64,000 bases of DNA from positions 11,351 to 75,350 of the forward strand of contig DATCEH010000108.1 in the NCBI GenBank assembly GCA_036510225.1. The letters run 5' to 3'. Position 1 is the stretch's first letter; each line of letters starts with the position of its first letter. Under the pieces are notes generated by a model that worked only from the letters and a program-made list of their open reading frames with translations, ran no database searches and had not been told where the DNA came from. The translations under genes were made by a program, and so were the position numbers. Source of the DNA: Palsa-513 sp036510225. Its GTDB lineage: Bacteria > Actinomycetota > Thermoleophilia > Solirubrobacterales > Solirubrobacteraceae. Of the stretch, positions 34,675-44,247 are shown piece by piece.

Positions 34675-35409
34675 ATGCACTCCGTCGAGTGTGACAATGA
34701 CCTCGTGACCGTCTCCGGCCATGCCCGCGGGTCGATCCTCGTCGTCGACGACGAGCCGACGATCGCCGAGGTCGTCTCCCGGTACCTGGTTCGCGCCGGC
34801 TACGAGGTCCGGTCGGTCTCCGACGGGGTCGGCGCCCTCGAGGCGGTCGACGCCCGCCGACCGGACCTCGTCGTGCTCGACCTGATGCTGCCCGGCATCG
34901 ACGGGCTCGAGGTGATGCGCCGGATCCGCGACCGCGACCGCGAGCGGATCGCGATCATCCTGCTGACCGCGCGCGGCGAGGAGACCGATCGGGTCGTCGG
35001 CCTGCGGTTGGGCGCCGACGACTACGTCGTCAAGCCGTTCTCTCCGGTCGAGCTCGTCGCCCGGGCGGACGCCGTGCTCCGGCGGATCGACACGAGCGCG
35101 GACGACCGGCCCACGCTCGAGTTCGACGGCCTGCGGATCGAACCCGGGGCCCGGCGGGTGACTGTCGACGGCGAGGAGGTCGCCCTGACGCAGCGGGAGT
35201 TCGAGCTCCTGCTGTTCCTCGCCCAGCGGCCCGGTCGCGTCTTCACGCGCAACGAGCTGATGGACCACGTCTGGCAGTACTCGTTCTACACCGACACGTC
35301 GACCGTCACCGTCCACGTCCGCCGCCTCCGCGCGAAGATCGAGGCCGACCCGGCCCAGCCGCGGTTCCTCGAGACGGTCTGGGGAGTCGGCTACAGGTTC
35401 CGGCCGTGA
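34675..35409 (+). CDS. OmpR/PhoB-family response regulator
   Basis: 244 residues from the ATG; the GTG at 34705 (VTVSGHARGS) gives 234 and fits the family N-terminus better, with GACAAT 6 bases before it as a possible -10. The receiver has VVDDEPTIAEVVSRYLVRAG, DLVVLDLMLPGIDGLEVM, ILLTARGEE and GADDYVVKPFSPVEL. The winged helix has LTQREFELLLFLAQRPGRVF, TSTVTVHVRRLRAKIEADPA and TVWGVGYRF. Its stop overlaps the GTG of the following kinase (GTGA), so they are a cognate pair. Confidence 0.93.
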   Translation: MHSVECDNDLVTVSGHARGSILVVDDEPTIAEVVSRYLVRAGYEVRSVSDGVGALEAVDARRPDLVVLDLMLPGIDGLEVMRRIRDRDRERIAIILLTARGEETDRVVGLRLGADDYVVKPFSPVELVARADAVLRRIDTSADDRPTLEFDGLRIEPGARRVTVDGEEVALTQREFELLLFLAQRPGRVFTRNELMDHVWQYSFYTDTSTVTVHVRRLRAKIEADPAQPRFLETVWGVGYRFRP

Positions 35410-36653
35410 CCGGCCGCCCGGGTCTCGAGGCCCGCGGCGGGCTGGTGCTCGCCGTCGGCGCGGCAGTCGCCGTCGGGCTTGCCGCGGTCGCGGTCGACGG
35501 CATGCACGGGGCCCGGGTGATGCTCGAGATCCTCGTACCCGTCGGGATCCTCACGGTCGGCGGAGTCGCCGTCGCACTCGGCCGGATCGGCCGTTTCGGC
35601 GGGCTCAAGCAGCAGCTGGCCCTCGTCGGGACGATCGCGATCGGCCAGTTCCTGCTGGCGATCGGGCTGCTCGTCGAGCTGATGTTCGTCTCCCGGCACG
35701 ACGCCCTCTACACCGGGCTCGTCGCGATCTACGCGGGTCTGCTCGGCGGCTGGTCGGCCCGCGCGCTCGGCCGGCGGCTGCTCCACGACGTCGGCCAGAT
35801 CCGCGCTGGACTGGCCGCGGTGGGTGACGGAGCCCGGGAGATCTCGATCGACGTCGCCGGCGACGACGAGCTCGCCGGCCTGGCGACGGAGGTCGAGCGG
35901 ATGGTCGACCGGCTGGCGACCGAAGAGCGGGCCCGAAGCGCGGTCGAGGCGGCCCACCGCGACCTGATCGCCGCGGTCTCCCATGACCTGAGGACCCCGA
36001 TCACGTCGCTGCGGCTGCTGGCCGACGCCCTCCGCGACGAGGTCGTCGACCCGCGCTCCCGGCTGGAGTACGTCTCGCGGATCGCGACCCACGTGACAGC
36101 CCTCAGCGGCCTGATCGACGACCTCTTCGAGCTCTCGCGCCTCCAGGCCGGCGACGTCCGCTGGGCGATCGAGCAGGTCCCGCTCGACGAGCTCGTCCTC
36201 GAGACGGTCGACGCGATGCGGCCCGAGGCCGACGCCCACTCGGTCGCCGTCCGGGCCGAGCTGCCGGCCGACCTGTTCCCCGTCCGGGGCAACCCCGAGC
36301 AGATCCAGCGGGTCCTGTTCAACCTGATCCAGAACGCGATCCGCCACACGCCGGCCGACGGGAGCGTGACGGTCCGCGCCCAGCCGACCGACGACGAGCT
36401 CGAGATCGAGGTCGCCGACACGGGGGCGGGGATCCCGGCGGGGGAGCGCGAACGCGTCTTCGAGGCCTTCTTCCAGGGGTCGTCCCGGGCCGCCCGGACG
36501 AACGGGAGCGCCGGCCTCGGCCTGGCGATCTCCCGGGCGATCGTCGAGGCCCACGGCGGGCGGATCTGGGTCGCCGACGCGGGCGAGGGGACCCGGGTGC
36601 GGTTCTCCCTTCCGCGAGCGGGCGCTCGCGGCGTCCCGGCGTCCGCCGCCTGA
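35406..36653 (+). CDS. sensor histidine kinase
   Basis: 415 residues from a GTG that overlaps the regulator stop. Four membrane helices with short loops occupy about 10-125, followed by a HAMP-like segment (LGRRLLHDVGQIRAGLAAVG), HisKA with RDLIAAVSHDLRTPITSLRL, and HATPase with LFNLIQNAIRHTPADG, EVADTGAGIP and GSAGLGLAISRAIV. With almost no extracytoplasmic domain it probably senses a signal within the membrane. The last residues (ARGVPASAA) and the stop codon are encoded by the first unit of the repeat element that starts at 36622. Confidence 0.93.
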   Translation: MTGRPGLEARGGLVLAVGAAVAVGLAAVAVDGMHGARVMLEILVPVGILTVGGVAVALGRIGRFGGLKQQLALVGTIAIGQFLLAIGLLVELMFVSRHDALYTGLVAIYAGLLGGWSARALGRRLLHDVGQIRAGLAAVGDGAREISIDVAGDDELAGLATEVERMVDRLATEERARSAVEAAHRDLIAAVSHDLRTPITSLRLLADALRDEVVDPRSRLEYVSRIATHVTALSGLIDDLFELSRLQAGDVRWAIEQVPLDELVLETVDAMRPEADAHSVAVRAELPADLFPVRGNPEQIQRVLFNLIQNAIRHTPADGSVTVRAQPTDDELEIEVADTGAGIPAGERERVFEAFFQGSSRAARTNGSAGLGLAISRAIVEAHGGRIWVADAGEGTRVRFSLPRAGARGVPASAA

Positions 36654-36902
36654 GAGCGCTCGCGGCGTCCCGGCGTCCGCCGCCTGAGAGCGCTCGCGGG
36701 CGTTCGGCGGTTGCGGCGTCGCACATCGCGCTCTGGGCGCCTCCCGGCGGGACTCCGCTCGCTTGAGTGCTACAGCGCCGGGGCTTTCGGAACGTCTTGG
36801 CGCGGTGGTTGCGGAGGGCCGGCTCGCAGCGTGGCCGCGGCGGCGCCCGGTTGCTGGCGCCGCGCGGGTTTGTCGCCTGCCGGCGACAGGGACCTCTGGT
36901 CG
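36622..36902 (+). repeat. dispersed repeat element, left copy (A)
   Basis: It begins with a 34-base unit repeated exactly twice (36622-36655 and 36656-36689; each starts GCGCTCGCGGCGTCC and ends CGCCTGAGA) and a third partial unit at 36690. It goes on through CTCCCGGCGGGACTCCGC TCGCTTGAGTGCTA (about 36738-36769) to a stem with GTCGCC/GGCGAC arms (about 36870-36890). The reverse complement of 45656-45917 follows the same order with clear identity blocks. A further degenerate 34-base unit lies near 36919-36965. Copy A starts inside the 3' end of the histidine kinase gene. Confidence 0.75.
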
Positions 36903-37119
36903 TGGGTGAGGGCTGGGCTTGCGGCGTCCCGGCGTCCGCGACCTGAGAGCGTGCGCTCGCGGCGTCGGGCTTCCACGACGATGATCCTCGCCGGGGCGGC
37001 GCGGAGTCAGATGCACGTTCGCCTAGCCGGCAGCCGGCCGGCCCCTCCACTCCACTCCACTCCACTCCACTCCACGGCCGTAGCCGACGAGGTGCGCGCC
37101 GCTGATCAGCCGGGGAACG
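36903..37119. other. non-coding, degenerate repeat unit and TCCAC microsatellite
   Basis: It contains a diverged unit of the 34-base repeat (about 36919-36965), and at 37046-37075 six exact copies of TCCAC. No gene is supported. Confidence 0.6.
37046..37075 (+). repeat. pentanucleotide microsatellite, six TCCAC units
   Basis: Six uninterrupted copies of TCCAC in a non-coding stretch inside the decayed island; a likely slippage tract. Confidence 0.9.
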
Positions 37120-37605
37120 CCACCGACCCGTGGTCTTCTCGCGGACGACAAATTCCCTGCCGTCGTCGAAGTCGTTCACGTAGACCATCCCGTTTGACCG
37201 GGTCAAACTGTGGGCGTGTCCGCCGCGAAACCATTCGGGAAGCTCACCTGGGTGGTCACCGTGTCGGTCCGAAGGCCAATGACTGCCAGAGAGCCCTGGA
37301 AGTAATTCGATGCGACCAACTCCCCCGTCAGTGGGCGAGGCTCATCGAGAAGGACAGATTGCCTACATTCTGGATCGTGTTGACCACTTTGTTCGCCCGC
37401 TCATTGATCACCAGCACCGAGCCCGCGAGGACGGCGGGGTTGGTGGGCGACACCAGGGGCGTGACGTAGACGGTCCCGGTAAGCGACCGCGACCGCCTCG
37501 GCCGCGGTCGGGACGTCGATCGAGTCGGTCACCGAGTCGGTCCGCTGGCTGATCACCGAGACGGTCGTGTCGTGGTTGGGGCAATCCCCTCGGACCGTTC
37601 CTGCT
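37120..37605 (-). pseudogene. decayed YVTN/YncE-type beta-propeller protein
   Basis: Read on the minus strand in shifting frames, blades of a beta-propeller are recognisable: HDTTVSVISQRTDSVTDSID with VPTAAEAVAVA, then after a frameshift near 37470 GTVYVTPLVSPTNPAVLAGS, VLVINERANKVVNTIQNV, and further on GSLAVIGLRTDTVTTQVSF and NGMVYVNDFDDG. The pattern SVI-x-T-x-TV ... VAVAxDG-x-VYV is the YVTN repeat. Several frame changes and in-frame stops show the gene is dead. Confidence 0.6.
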
Positions 37606-37677
37606 GGGGGTCGTCGCGGTCGGGCTGATCGGGTTCGCTCTACTCGATCGCCGACGCCCCCTACCGGAAGATCTGAG
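37575..37677 (+). pseudogene. remnant of a DUF1206 membrane protein C-terminus
   Basis: The plus strand encodes GNPLGPFLLGVVAVGLIGFA, and after a one-base frame change YSIADAPYRKI followed by a stop. This matches the last membrane helix and the EARYRRI-like end of DUF1206 proteins. Nothing upstream in the window continues the family, so only about 35 codons remain. Confidence 0.5.
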
Positions 37678-37902
37678 CCGGGGTCAGCGAGGGAGTCAGC
37701 CGTTGCGGTCGTTTGAGGTCGCGTGGTTCCCGTAGCGGCCGGATCACGTCCGAGAATCCGACTCGCCGGCCGTCGTGATCGCCGAGCCCGGCTGGGCGAC
37801 CGGCGCCCGACCATGTCCCAGAAAGATCGTATGTAGGAGCGGCGCCGTCCGGTTAGCAGCGGAGGATCGGGGCCTCTGTCAATCGAGGCTGGAGGATGCC
37901 CC

Positions 37903-38959
37903 ATGACGATCTTCGTTGGCTTGGACCTGCATCGCGCCCAGATCACCTACGACGCCCTGGATGCCGATACCGGGGAGGTCCGCGCCGGCCGGATCCGGCC
38001 GGCGAACCGCGGCACTGTTGCAGCGTTCCTCGCGCGGACCAGGGGAGCTGACCAGGAGGTTGTCGTCGCGGTCGAGGCGATGACCGGATGGCGGTTCTTC
38101 GCCGAGGAATGCGCTCGCGCCGGCGTTGAGGTTCATCTCGCCGAGCCGGCGGAGACGCGCGAGCGCCAGGATCGCAAGCGTCGCGCGAAGACCGACAAGC
38201 TCGACGCCCGGCTGCTGCGCGAGCTGCTGATGCAGAAGCGGCTGCCGGAGTCGTGGATCGCGCCGCCGCACATCCTTGACCTGCGCGCGAAGGTTCGCCG
38301 GCGTAAGACCCTCGTCGACCAGCGCACCCAGTGGCTGCAGCGCATCCACGCCGTGCTCTTTCACCACGGGGTGGCCGTCCATGCCGGCCAGCTCGGGCGC
38401 CTCTGCGCCGAACAGGCGCGCGAGCAACTCGCCGGACTTGACCTTCCCGGGTCAGCAGTGCAGCAGAACACCGTGGCGCTCGGGATCATCGAGCACCTCA
38501 ACGGGGAGGTCGCCGGTCTCGATCGCGAGCTCGAGCGGTTCGCGCGGCGCCAGCCTGGTTGTCGCGCGCTGATGGCGCACTACGGGATCGGTCCCTGCGT
38601 GTCGACGGCGATCCTTGCCGAGCTCGGTGACACCCGGCGCATGTCTTCGTCGCGCCAGGCCGTGCGCTGCGCCGGCCTCGACGTCACCGTCCACCAGTCC
38701 GACGCCCGTAGCCGCGGCGGGCATCTCTCGCGCCAAGGCTCACCCGTCCTGCGCTGGGCGGCGTTCGAAGCGCGCAGAGCGCCGCCCGCCCGAGCTCGCC
38801 CGACCACGAGCACTACCTGGAGCTCAAAGACCGCCTCGGAGCGAACCGTGCGGCGCTGACGATCGCGAGGAAGTTGCTTCGCCGCGCCCACCACACCCTG
38901 CGCGAGCTCGGCGACGACGCGATCGCCCCACCCCGTTTACCAGCTCACCCATGCGCGCT
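37903..38959 (+). mobile_element. IS110-family transposase, frameshifted near its 3' end
   Basis: The intact first frame (37903-38859) begins MTIFVGLDLHRAQITYDALD with the first catalytic Asp of the DEDD domain, continues KRRAKTDKLDARLLRELL, and has the IS110 C-terminal domain MAHYGIGPCVSTAILAELGD, AVRCAGLDVTVHQSDARSRG and LSRQGSPVLRWAAFEA. At about 38771 one base is missing: the other frame then reads AAQSAARPSSPDHEHYLELK and DRLGANRAALTIARKLLRRA, the normal C-terminal end of the family. The copy is probably inactive unless the shift is a sequencing error. IS110 elements have no classical terminal inverted repeats, so the element ends were not defined. Confidence 0.85.
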
Positions 38960-39780
38960 GCTCGACAGTCATCGACCGCGGCCAGCTCCCCCAGAATTGC
39001 CGTCGCCACCGCAACCACCGGGTGCGCGACCCTGAAAGATTGAGCGGCCGCACCGCTCAACGCGGGATCACCCCCATCCACGATCTAGTCGCCGAGCCCA
39101 GACATGACTCGAGCACCAAGATAAGGCTGAGCATCCACGCGCACCGCCCCCACGCACGACGACAACGAAGAGGAGGCTACCGACCAGCGCACGGACCGAC
39201 CGATTCCAAGGGCACAGGCCGCGAATCCCCCAACCGATCGGTCCAGCCCGACCCGCGACGACCGCAGAACGCCGCACAACGCGTCGTTTGGCCGCCCGGC
39301 CGGCCGCAAGCGGGGCGAAATGGCCAATCGGGCCCCCCTTGACGGCCGCACACCTACAGATAAGGCAATTCTGGGACATGTTCTGCCGTCCGATCTGACG
39401 GTCACGGTGTAGCGGTGACCGAGCTCGCCCTGCGCGGATCGGTTGGGCCGGGCTCGGCGTCCGAGTCCCCCGCCTCCCCCGCCCTCCTCGACGTCGACGC
39501 CACCGTGGCGGCCGCCCGTCGCGGCCGGGGTTGTCCGCGAGCTCGTCGACCGCGCCTCGCTCGCCGCGAGATCGCCTGCCAACAGGCTGGCCGCCCCCTG
39601 ACGCGCCGAGGCCTGCGCCGTCCGCGTCGGCGACGTCGACGAGCGCCGCCGCTCAGACGCCGCCCGGCTACGCCGCCGGGCTCTCCCTCACTCGACCACC
39701 TGGTGGATCACCGCCCGCTACGGCAAACGCGGCCGCCGCCGCCACATCCCGAGCTTGGCCTTGAGCGTTCCTCCGACCCC
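38960..39780. other. stretch beyond IS110 without an intact gene
   Basis: About 820 bases. The first 400 may be the right end of the IS110 element. At 39415-39780 a GTG-started frame (TELALRGSVGPGSASESPAS) soon turns Arg-rich, while other frames carry plausible pieces (AEACAVRVGDVDERRRSDAA, then WWITARYGKRGRRRHIPSLA). This suggests a short, broken gene of unknown kind. I can assign nothing. Confidence 0.4.
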
Positions 39781-39806
39781 GTACATACGGTTGTACTACG
39801 TTGTAC
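39781..39806. promoter_or_regulatory. operator-like inverted repeat GTACA-N6-TGTAC plus a second TGTAC
   Basis: GTACA at 39781-39785 and TGTAC at 39792-39796 form an inverted repeat with a 6-base spacer; another TGTAC at 39802-39806 lies one helical turn (10 bases) further. Phased half-sites of this kind are typical of protein-binding sites. No intact gene starts nearby. Confidence 0.35.
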
Positions 39807-40073
39807 CCCGGTGGACCCAAGGGGAGCCTAGACGGGGAGTTACCCGGCGGAGTACGGTTGGCACCGTATTCCGGGTGCTTCGGGCGTCGCTTGAGTAGGC
39901 GAGTTCCTCTGCGCGTCTAGACTACCGAGCCTCCTGGCAGCTACTCGGACGGGACTCACACCCGTTGGCGACGACGAGCTTATGTTGGATCAGCTACTCA
40001 AGCAGCACCTCCAACTCTGGGCACACGCACGATCCGGGCTAACCGGGAGGCCGCAGGGCCGTTGTCGGACCTG

Positions 40074-40544
40074 TCAGCGACTCAGGTGCGAATCCACAGC
40101 GGCGCAGATCGCCTGCGCCACTCGCGGCGTTCCAACCGCGCACTGAATGATCTCTGCCATGCGGGCCGGGTCGTCCTGTGCGTAGTCGAGTCGGGATGCT
40201 TCCGAGTAAATCCTCACGATCAGGCCTCGCTTCGCCGAGTCGCCAATCCAAGTCTCGACGACGTCGGTGTGACGGAGCTGCTTTTGGATAATCCCCTTCT
40301 TGTTCATCTGGAGAGTTCGTCGGTTAGTGACGACCAGCAAGTACAGGTCGTCCATCAGGGCGGTTCCGTGCCGCGCGAGACACACGACTTCCTCACCATG
40401 CTCGAGGAGATCCTTGATGACGGCTTGGTTTCGAGTCGTGAGGGCGGTCGCGGTCGCACGGTCGCTGTCCGAGGTGCCTATAACAACAGCAGCAAAGGCA
40501 GAGTCCAGTGGCTCAGCTGCCGTATCACGACTAAACAGTCCCAC
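40074..40544 (-). CDS. small protein with a bacterial PH-like domain
   Basis: 156 residues starting MGLFSRDTAAEPLDSAFAAV. The core EHGEEVVCLARHGTALMDDL, YLLVVTNRRTLQMNKKGIIQ and RHTDVVETWI follows the pattern of YokE-like/bPH domains (a strand ending in VVTNRR, then a Lys/Gly-rich turn). No membrane segment or catalytic motif. Codon use is less GC-rich than in flanking core genes, consistent with foreign origin. It lies in the decayed island between the IS110 element and the GmrSD-like pseudogene. Bacterial PH-like domains are of unclear function; some occur in defence contexts. Confidence 0.6.
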   Translation of the reverse strand: MGLFSRDTAAEPLDSAFAAVVIGTSDSDRATATALTTRNQAVIKDLLEHGEEVVCLARHGTALMDDLYLLVVTNRRTLQMNKKGIIQKQLRHTDVVETWIGDSAKRGLIVRIYSEASRLDYAQDDPARMAEIIQCAVGTPRVAQAICAAVDSHLSR

Positions 40545-40829
40545 CAGCCAGAACCTCCTGTACCAAGACGGCAGTTGTCAGCTAGGCGTGCCGGCGACCA
40601 TCGACAACGCGGCGCGTTGGCGACCGGCGAGCGTCGCGTGATGCTAACCGATGGACCCCGGCCTCGCTCCGTGACGGGTTGGCCCGAGTCGATTAGGTCG
40701 GAACCCGTCCCAAGCCAGGCGGGCAGGTGACGTGACGGATCTGCGCGGTGCTGCACCCGTCGCTCCCCGGACCTGGGACGAGCGGCGCGCACGATAAGCC
40801 GTCCACGTCAACTGGGAAGCTGCAGCGAA

Positions 40830-41297
40830 GTGCGGCGGTTCTGGATCATCCTGCGCGAGGCCGTCTCCCGCGCTGAGCCGGTCATGCCGCTCATCGTCGC
40901 GTCGTTGGTTGCGAGCGCACTCTCGATCGACGCTCCGTATCGCGCCGCGGGACTTCTATGCGCCCGCGGCTGACGTAGGCATCGTGCTGCTTGTCGCACA
41001 TGCTATTGAAGCTCGCTTGCTCCGAGTCCGAGGTCGCGCGAGGCTGAGGATCGTTGACCTTCAGCCGGGCCGAGTCCCACCTAGCAAGGAGTCGGCGACG
41101 CGTCTCTGGCGAGTCTTGTTGGCGGTGTTTCTTCTGCCATCCGCGGCTATTCTGATTGCCACGGAGGTAGCCATCTTGCACGTACTCGCCCGTGGGTCGT
41201 TCGCCACTCAGAACGCGCGTGGGATCTTTCCGGCCTGACGTTCGGCATCGTCGCCGTCGCGGTCGCCGGACTCGCGGCCACTGGCGGCACGGAGTGA
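40830..41297 (+). pseudogene. small membrane protein broken by two frameshifts
   Basis: A GTG at 40830 opens VRRFWIILREAVSRAEPVMP and LIVASLVASALSIDAPYRAA; after a frame change near 40950, DFYAPAADVGIVLLVAHAIE, ARLLRVRGRARLR and WRVLLAVFLLPSAAILIATE; after a second change near 41215, LTFGIVAVAVAGLAATGGTE and a stop. The three pieces read as one protein with three membrane segments. The family is unknown to me. Confidence 0.5.
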
Positions 41298-41546
41298 ACC
41301 GCACCGAGACCCGCACCCTCGACGGGTACATCCAGGCCGGCCCCGGAGCCAAACCTCGCCCGTGCTCTGCTCTGCTGCAGCTCTCTCGGCGTACCGCGCA
41401 CGGCGACCGGCTCATCGCCGGGCCGTCTCATCGCGAGTGTCCCAACGCTCGATGGGTTGGGATCCCGGGCCGCCTTTGCCGGCGAGGGACGTAAGTCCGG
41501 CCGCAGCACCGCCTCGGGCGTTGCTGCGCCGGCGGTGCGATCGGGT

Positions 41547-43367
41547 TCAGCTGAGGGCCAGTTCGTCGTCGGGAGCCGGCGCTCCGTCAACGTCCTCGCG
41601 GGAGCCGACGCCTGCCGTCCCTAGGCTGGTGCGCAGTCGGCTCACGATGCGTTTCCGTCGAGCTTCGAAGAACCCGAGGAACCCATCGAGGTCAGCGGGT
41701 AACCCAGCAAGATCATGGCCCGCGAGGTACGCCTGTCGCGACAGTTCGTCGGGCAGGTGCTCTGCCATCCACTCGAGCGGCATGGTGGCTTGTTTTGAGG
41801 TGTTGACGGCTCCCTCGAGCAGTTGGAGGTTGGGTAGGTGATCGCGTAGCCCAGCGGCCGCCGCGGCATCGGCCTCGCCGACACCAGCCGTGAGCAACGA
41901 GGCCTTCGTCAGCCGCTTCCGGGGGAAGATGTGGTCGACGTGGAAGATTCTGCTGCCATCCCACCCCGGGTAAAGGGCAGCGAGCACCGAGAACGCGTTC
42001 TTCCCGTACTCGGTCCAGCTGAGCGCCTCGATTTCCGCGTCCGTAGAGCGGAGACTCTTACCTTGCCTCGCCATCGCCGCCTCAAGCTCCTCCACGGGGA
42101 ATGCGTCGCCCCGGCATTCGCGCATCGCCCGTCGTAGGGCAAGCAGCAGCGTGTCCAGACCCGAACCCCAGATTCCGCGCTTGAGGAGGCTATGAGGCTA
42201 CGCAAGACCCAGCCGCGAACGCGGAGTCGATCCTCGCGCGACTGGGCACTGGTGAGCCACGTGTGGTTGTGCGCCTTCTGCCGAAACCAGTCCGCGAGGG
42301 GCACGATGACGCTGTGCGCGGTGAGGGTCTGCTGAGCGAGACCAAAGCTCGCAAGGGCGGCCGCCGCGAGCTTCAGGCTCGCTTCGATCGAGTCCCAGCA
42401 CGCCTCGACCTCTGACATCGTCGCGAGATTGATGTTCGACGCCTGGAATCTGACGTCGGCCGCATCGGTGAGGACAAGCGCGGCCTTGAGTACCTGATTG
42501 TTGTTAAAGCTGAAGCCGCCCCCAGTGTGGTTGAGCTCATCACCCAGCGTGTGGATCGACTCGCGCGCGTCGCGCTCCTTCCAGCGCCGTCGCGATGCTC
42601 AGCAGCAGGTCGGACGAGGACAGGGCCATCCCGCCGGAGTTCACGCGGATGAAGATGTCCAGCACGCGGTCTAGGCTCTGAACCTCTTCCACGTGCGTCG
42701 CGACGACAAGGTCGCTGCTGATGACCTGTCGAAGTCGATCCAGCGTCCGTGTCGCGCGCGTCAGCGCGTCGCCGCTGAGTCCCGCTCTCTGTAGGTCGGG
42801 CAGGACGTCGACGATCGACTCCATGTGCAGGACCTTCGGCACGGGGAACCAGTGCGTCGCCTCGTCGTTTCGCGCGTTCGCCTCTCCTTGCCGGAGCAAC
42901 TCAAAGCGATAGGTGACCTGGTCTGCATCAGCGTCGAACCGAGGGGCGCACACCTCGATGTGAAGGGTCCGAGACGGGAAGTTCTCGGCCTTGTGGCCCC
43001 ATTTCCGCGGCAGCCGGTACGCGTAGGTGCCGCGAAGGCCAACGTTCAACGCAGTGAGCCGCTGCTGACCGTCGAGCACTGCGTGCAGCGCTTTTGGCTC
43101 AAGGAGATTCAGTGGCTCATTGTGGCGATGGTCGAACTCGCTGTACTTGCGGAGGAACCGGTAGAGGTCGAGCTCCTGCGCGGTCTCGGGCTCGAGCCGC
43201 CAGAGGAGGAATCCGCCGATCGGATACCCACGCATGACGCTGTCGAACAGCTTGGCGACCCGCTCGGGCCCCCATACGAATTCGCGCTGGATGGCCGGGA
43301 GGACGTAGTCGTCCGAGTCGATTCTCGCCAACGCTTGCCTGATCGTGACGGGAGTCTCGTAGGGCAC
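41547..43367 (-). pseudogene. GmrSD-like restriction protein (DUF262 + DUF1524), two frameshifts
   Basis: Frame one (43367-42585) begins MPYETPVTIRQALARIDSDD and has the DUF262 core: LPAIQREFVWGPERVAKLFD, GGFLLWRLEP and the nucleotide-binding VLDGQQRLTALN. At about 42584 one base shifts the frame; the protein continues WKERDAREsIHTLGDELNHT to SQSREDRLRVRGWVLRSL. At 42184-42199 an 8-base imperfect duplication shifts it again; the last part is LLKRGIWGSGLDTLLLALRR to the DUF1524 HNH-type site IFHVDHIFPRKRL. Intact relatives are type IV enzymes that cut glucosylated or otherwise modified phage DNA. All conserved motifs survive, so the decay is recent or the shifts are errors. Confidence 0.85.
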
Positions 43368-43867
43368 GGATGCAGCGTCGCAGATTCAATCCACGGGACG
43401 TTGGCCGCCGGACGGGATTGACCGGCGGCCCGCGCCCGCGCTGCCTGGCCCCTCTGGCGACCACGGCACCGACCCACAGACCTGCGCCCGCGAACGCCCA
43501 CTGGACGCGGCTGAGGTGCCGGGACTGGATTCGCTCGAGACGACATTGAGATCCTGAGCCCGAGTGGCCGGTTCACTTCCGCGGCCGCCGGAACTTCGGC
43601 GACCACGAGCCGGAGTTGAGCCCGGGAGCTCGGGGCGTGGCCAGGCCCGGTCGCGGGCTGTGCCGAGGTGCACAGGCCCGGCCGGCGGCACCGGCCCGAG
43701 ACACGTCGGTAGCGATGATTGCGGTTATCGCGAGGGATGCTGGGCACCGCTCGCGCTACGTCCCCCGGGCTCGACGCGGCCCCGGTCGTGCGGGTGACCG
43801 GGGCGTTCGGGATGGACACGGTCGGGCCTCGAGCGAGGACCCTCGCGCGCCCTGCGAGTGCGAATTC
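43368..43867. other. stretch without a recognisable gene
   Basis: About 500 bases between the GmrSD-like pseudogene and the toxin-antitoxin promoter. Frames on both strands are Arg/Pro-rich and show no motif. Confidence 0.4.
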
Positions 43868-43896
43868 TTGACGGAATCACGACGGAGCATTAGGCT
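43868..43896 (+). promoter_or_regulatory. promoter TTGACG-N17-TAGGCT of the Xre/RES operon
   Basis: TTGACG at 43868-43873 and TAGGCT at 43891-43896 are separated by 17 bases, ideal sigma-70-type spacing. The ATG of the antitoxin follows only 6 bases after the -10 box, so transcription should start at or beside the start codon and give a leaderless mRNA. This is the best-formed promoter in the window. Confidence 0.7.
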
Positions 43897-43902
43897 TGAG
43901 CG

Positions 43903-44241
43903 ATGCCCAGCGTGTTCGCCGACGAAGCTGTACGAATCCACGACCGCGCGCATCTCCCCCACGATGTGATCGCCGAGGCCGTCGGAGCGGCGCCTAGCAC
44001 CGTCCGCGACTGGCTCAACGGTCGCAGCTCACCGACCGGCGTCCGCGCCCGTCGCCTGGCTGATCTCGGCGCGATCACCGACCGGCTCGAGCGAGTGATC
44101 GACCCCGAGTACATCCTCGTATGGCTGGTCAGGCCGATCGAGGCACTCGACGATCAACGCCCGATCGAGCTGATCGCCCGCGGCGACGCGCGCGCTGTCG
44201 CGCAAGTCGTCTCTGGGCTCGAGTCACCCGGCGCTTCCTGA
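43903..44241 (+). CDS. Xre/MbcA/ParS-type antitoxin
   Basis: 112 residues. The N-terminal half has a Xre-like helix-turn-helix, LPHDVIAEAVGAAPSTVRDW with LNGRSSPTGVRARRL. The C-terminal half is the DUF2384-type toxin-binding domain: DPEYILVWLVRPIEALDDQR followed by PIELIARGDARAVAQVVSGL, the standard PxxLL/GD pattern. It should neutralise the RES toxin encoded 6 bases downstream and repress the operon from the promoter directly in front of it. Confidence 0.88.
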   Translation: MPSVFADEAVRIHDRAHLPHDVIAEAVGAAPSTVRDWLNGRSSPTGVRARRLADLGAITDRLERVIDPEYILVWLVRPIEALDDQRPIELIARGDARAVAQVVSGLESPGAS

Positions 44242-44247
44242 GCGCGC

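Noticed and set aside
31163..36653. A direct phosphorelay between the hybrid kinase and the adjacent OmpR/kinase pair
   Set aside because: The second regulator already has its own kinase coupled by GTGA; proximity alone does not support a shared pathway.
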